A stretch of 7,462 bases of DNA from an uncultured Lachnospiraceae bacterium (GTDB taxonomy: Bacteria; Bacillota_A; Clostridia; Lachnospirales; Lachnospiraceae): contig CAMYVI010000124.1 in the NCBI GenBank assembly GCA_947302185.1, positions 1 through 7,462 on the forward strand, given 5' to 3'. Both the position numbers and the translations under genes were made by a program. Shown here in pieces: positions 6,601 to 7,462 of this stretch. The notes under the pieces were generated by a model that searched no databases, was not told the DNA's origin, and saw only the letters and a program-made list of their open reading frames with translations. Position 1 is the stretch's first letter, and every line of letters begins with the position of its first letter.

Positions 6601-7346
6601 TGGTCGGGCAAATGAGCATTTTCGATTTCATGGCACCTGAAATGAAGAAGAGCTTTGAAATTCGCCTGCCCGATGTGGGAGAGTTTTCGCGGGAGGAGAA
6701 GCTGGCATTTGAAAAAGAAGTGCTCGGTGTCTACATCACCGGTCATCCGCTCGAAGAGTACAGGGAGATCATGCACGCCAGAATTTCCGCTCTCAGCACC
6801 GACTTCATGTTGAATGAGGAGACGGACGAGCCCAAAGTCGTGAACGGTTCGCGCGAGATCATCGGGGGGATGATCACCGGTAAGACTATCAAATATACCC
6901 GGACAAATAAGGTCATGGCGTTCATCACCGTGGAGGACCTCGTCGGGTCGGTCGAGGTGCTTGTGTTCCCGAGTTCTTACGATAAATATAAGGAGATTTT
7001 GAACGAGGATAATAAGGTGTTCATCGAGGGCCGCGTGTCCTCCGAGGACGACCGCCCGAGTAAGCTGATATGTGATAAAATTACGCAGTTTGACGAGATT
7101 CCGAGGGAGCTGTGGCTTGCATTTGAGACCAAAGAAGAGTGGCAAATGAGTCTGCCGGATCTTACCGACGCTATAAAAGCGTCGGAACCGGGCAGCGACA
7201 GGGTGCTTGTGTTCCTTCGGGACAGCAAGAGTTACCGCGAGGAGACCCGCGGCCGCCGGATTCGTATATCGGAGGAGCTGATCATGCTGGCCGGGAAATT
7301 GTGCGGTTCGGACGGGGTGAGGATACGCGCGGCGCGGGAGCGCTGA
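3639..7346 (+). CDS. dnaE: DNA polymerase III alpha subunit with a repeat insertion
   Basis: Replicative C-family DNA polymerase, 1235 residues. The N-terminal PHP domain (about 1-270) opens with HLHVHTEYSLLDG and keeps likely metal ligands His7, His9, His41, Glu66, His88, Asp206 and His208. The polymerase core carries GPGRGSAAGSVVSYTLGITD, the catalytic pair Asp397 and Asp399 (PDIDMDF) and Asp550 (KMDFLGLRTLT), aligning with E. coli Asp401, Asp403 and Asp555. GVFQLES and YRPGPMDFIPKYIKG follow. A helix-hairpin-helix lies near 940-965, a clamp-binding QMSIF at 991-995, and an OB fold near 1072-1150 before the C-terminal domain. Between LGLRTLTVIQ and the DPAVMDMIGKGRCEGVFQLES region sits an unusual insertion with four 14-residue repeats (583-638), making the protein longer than the roughly 1100-1160 residues usual for DnaE. 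The start is the ATG four bases after AAAGGAGG (3627-3634), giving the normal N-terminus. In Bacillota DnaE commonly works beside PolC in lagging-strand synthesis; whether PolC exists here is not visible. Third-position base use over much of the gene leans to C, unlike the two upstream plus-strand genes. Confidence 0.98.
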   Translation: MPFTHLHVHTEYSLLDGSNKIKEYVAQVKKLGMDSAAITDHGVMYGCIDFYKECRNQGIRPILGCEVYVAPGSRFDRDPQTKGDRYYHLVLLAENNTGYDNLMKIVSAGFVDGFYYKPRVDKEILRKYHEGIIALSACLAGEIPKAIGRGDYEGAKRIAHEYRDIFGENNFFLELQDHGIPEQKHVNRQLVRLHDEEGYPLVCTNDCHYTYKEDVDSHDILLCLQTGKKVSDEDRLRYEGGQYYVKSPEEMGQLFRFVPEAIENSEKIAARCNVTITFGERKLPKYEVPEGYDAWTYLNKLCRDGLAERYHPITREIESRLEYELGTIRDMGFVDYFLIVWDYVKFAKDHDIIVGPGRGSAAGSVVSYTLGITDLDPLKYSLIFERFLNPERVTMPDIDMDFCFERRQEVIDYVVRKYGRECVVQIVTFGTMAARGVIRDVARVLDFPYAEADTIAKMVPRELNITLDKALEMNPELREKYEQDERVRYLIDMAKRLEGLPRNTSMHAAGVVISGKPVVEYVPLSRAQDGSITTQYTMTTLEELGLLKMDFLGLRTLTVIQNAVNLVNDRICREGGVCGTSVNAAAAGKNAAASGINAAAAGKNAAASGINAAAAGKNAVAPCANIAPTGTNAAGQKANGIFIPVDRNRKPNEPLDLSKVDYNDPAVMDMIGKGRCEGVFQLESAGMKSFMKQLKPHSLEDIIAGIALYRPGPMDFIPKYIKGKEHPDTVTYECEEVRPILEPTYGCIVYQEQVMQIVRDLGGYSMGRSDLVRRAMSKKKASVMEKERRNFVYGNPEENVPGCLANGISEKVANKIFDEMTDFANYAFNKSHAAAYAVVSFQTAYLKYYHPVEFMAALMTSVIDNSDKCSEYIMHCREMKIDILPPSINSGYGPFTTDGGAIRYGMYAIKSIGRGVIDMIVREREERGPFESIKDFIERTYGKDMNKRAIENLIKAGAADCLEGTRKQLIQVYARVLDSVASESKEKMVGQMSIFDFMAPEMKKSFEIRLPDVGEFSREEKLAFEKEVLGVYITGHPLEEYREIMHARISALSTDFMLNEETDEPKVVNGSREIIGGMITGKTIKYTRTNKVMAFITVEDLVGSVEVLVFPSSYDKYKEILNEDNKVFIEGRVSSEDDRPSKLICDKITQFDEIPRELWLAFETKEEWQMSLPDLTDAIKASEPGSDRVLVFLRDSKSYREETRGRRIRISEELIMLAGKLCGSDGVRIRAARER
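5385..5552 (+). repeat. Four 42-bp tandem repeats inside dnaE (14-residue units)
   Basis: Units start at 5385, 5427, 5469 and 5511 and stay in the dnaE reading frame. They encode NAAAAGKNAAASGI twice, then NAAAAGKNAVAPCA, then NIAPTGTNAAGQKA; each unit is itself two heptads of the form N-A-A-x-x-G-x. Units 1 and 2 differ by a single base, the first 28 bases of unit 3 match unit 2, and unit 4 is strongly diverged. This order points to recent duplication by slippage or unequal recombination at the 5' side. The block is low-complexity, probably flexible, and falls between conserved polymerase segments. Confidence 0.95.
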
Positions 7347-7348
7347 GA

Positions 7349-7410
7349 GGGACGGTTCTTCACCTGTCGGGGACGGTTCTTAATCGTTAAGAACCGTCCC
7401 CGACAAGTGA
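7349..7410. repeat. GGGGACGGTTCTT palindromic element after dnaE (copy 2)
   Basis: The main palindrome has 19-bp perfect arms, TGTCGGGGACGGTTCTTAA at 7365-7383 and its reverse complement at 7387-7405, around the loop TCG. After one C-A mismatch, four more pairs (TCAC with GTGA) extend it to 7360-7410. A third, direct copy of GGGACGGTTCTT lies at 7349-7360, 21 bases before the same sequence at 7370-7381. The core is the same as in the palindrome at 3462-3524, but the outer arm sequence differs. The element begins two bases after the dnaE stop codon. Confidence 0.85.
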
Positions 7411-7414
7411 TTTT
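7360..7414 (+). terminator. Possible dnaE terminator formed by the palindromic element
   Basis: The extended hairpin (7360-7410) is directly followed by TTTT (7411-7414) and then ATACG. The stem is long and stable, but the T-run is short, so it may act as a weak or bidirectional terminator. No other terminator for dnaE is visible before the window ends. Confidence 0.4.
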
Positions 7415-7449
7415 ATACGTAAAATACATAAAAAGGTTGAAAAATCACT
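7406..7449. repeat. AT-rich nested inverted repeats near the right edge
   Basis: AGTGATTTT (7406-7414) and AAAATCACT (7441-7449) are exact reverse complements 26 bases apart. Inside them ATTTTA-TACG-TAAAAT (7410-7425) forms a competing small hairpin. The left arm overlaps the end of the GGGGACGGTTCTT element. A role at the next gene's promoter is possible, but that gene lies outside the window. Confidence 0.4.
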
Positions 7450-7462
7450 ACGCTTGCTTTAG

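Noticed and set aside
6234..7145. 303-codon minus-strand frame opposite the dnaE 3' end
   Set aside because: It is the antisense shadow of well-conserved dnaE codons (HhH, clamp motif, OB fold) and has no ribosome site or family resemblance.

Overview
The window looks like ordinary chromosome from a Clostridia-type Bacillota, with a few unusual repeats. This rests on gene content: an L,D-transpeptidase with a VanW/PG_binding_4-like middle region, a CvfB-type S1 protein and a Clostridia-like DnaE. The genes also have strong AGGAGG-type Shine-Dalgarno sites, a purine-rich coding strand in the 1891-3405 genes, and moderate GC. Genus cannot be fixed from the sequence alone. No phage, transposase, CRISPR, toxin or defence gene is visible.

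Layout. At the left edge a minus-strand gene begins (start codon and ribosome site only), separated by imperfect 26-bp tandem repeats from a complete minus-strand L,D-transpeptidase gene (103-1581). A divergent intergenic region of 309 bp carries a good sigma-A-type promoter for a plus-strand pair: cvfB-like (1891-2733) and a seven-helix membrane protein of the TMEM198/DUF4203 type (2761-3405). A clear intrinsic terminator (3421-3445) ends that pair. A perfect 28-bp-arm palindrome follows, then a promoter and a full-length dnaE (3639-7346), the alpha subunit of DNA polymerase III. A second palindromic element with the same core starts two bases after the dnaE stop codon.

How the parts relate. 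The three recognisable functions (cell-wall crosslinking, RNA-binding regulation, DNA replication) do not form one pathway; only the cvfB and membrane genes look co-transcribed. The two observations most worth following are (i) an in-frame block of four 14-residue Asn/Ala/Gly repeats inserted in the polymerase region of DnaE, the first two units differing by one base, and (ii) the pair of GGGGACGGTTCTT-core palindromes that bracket dnaE. In that pair the outer arms differ between copies, but each copy remains self-complementary. I see no convincing new multi-gene system here.
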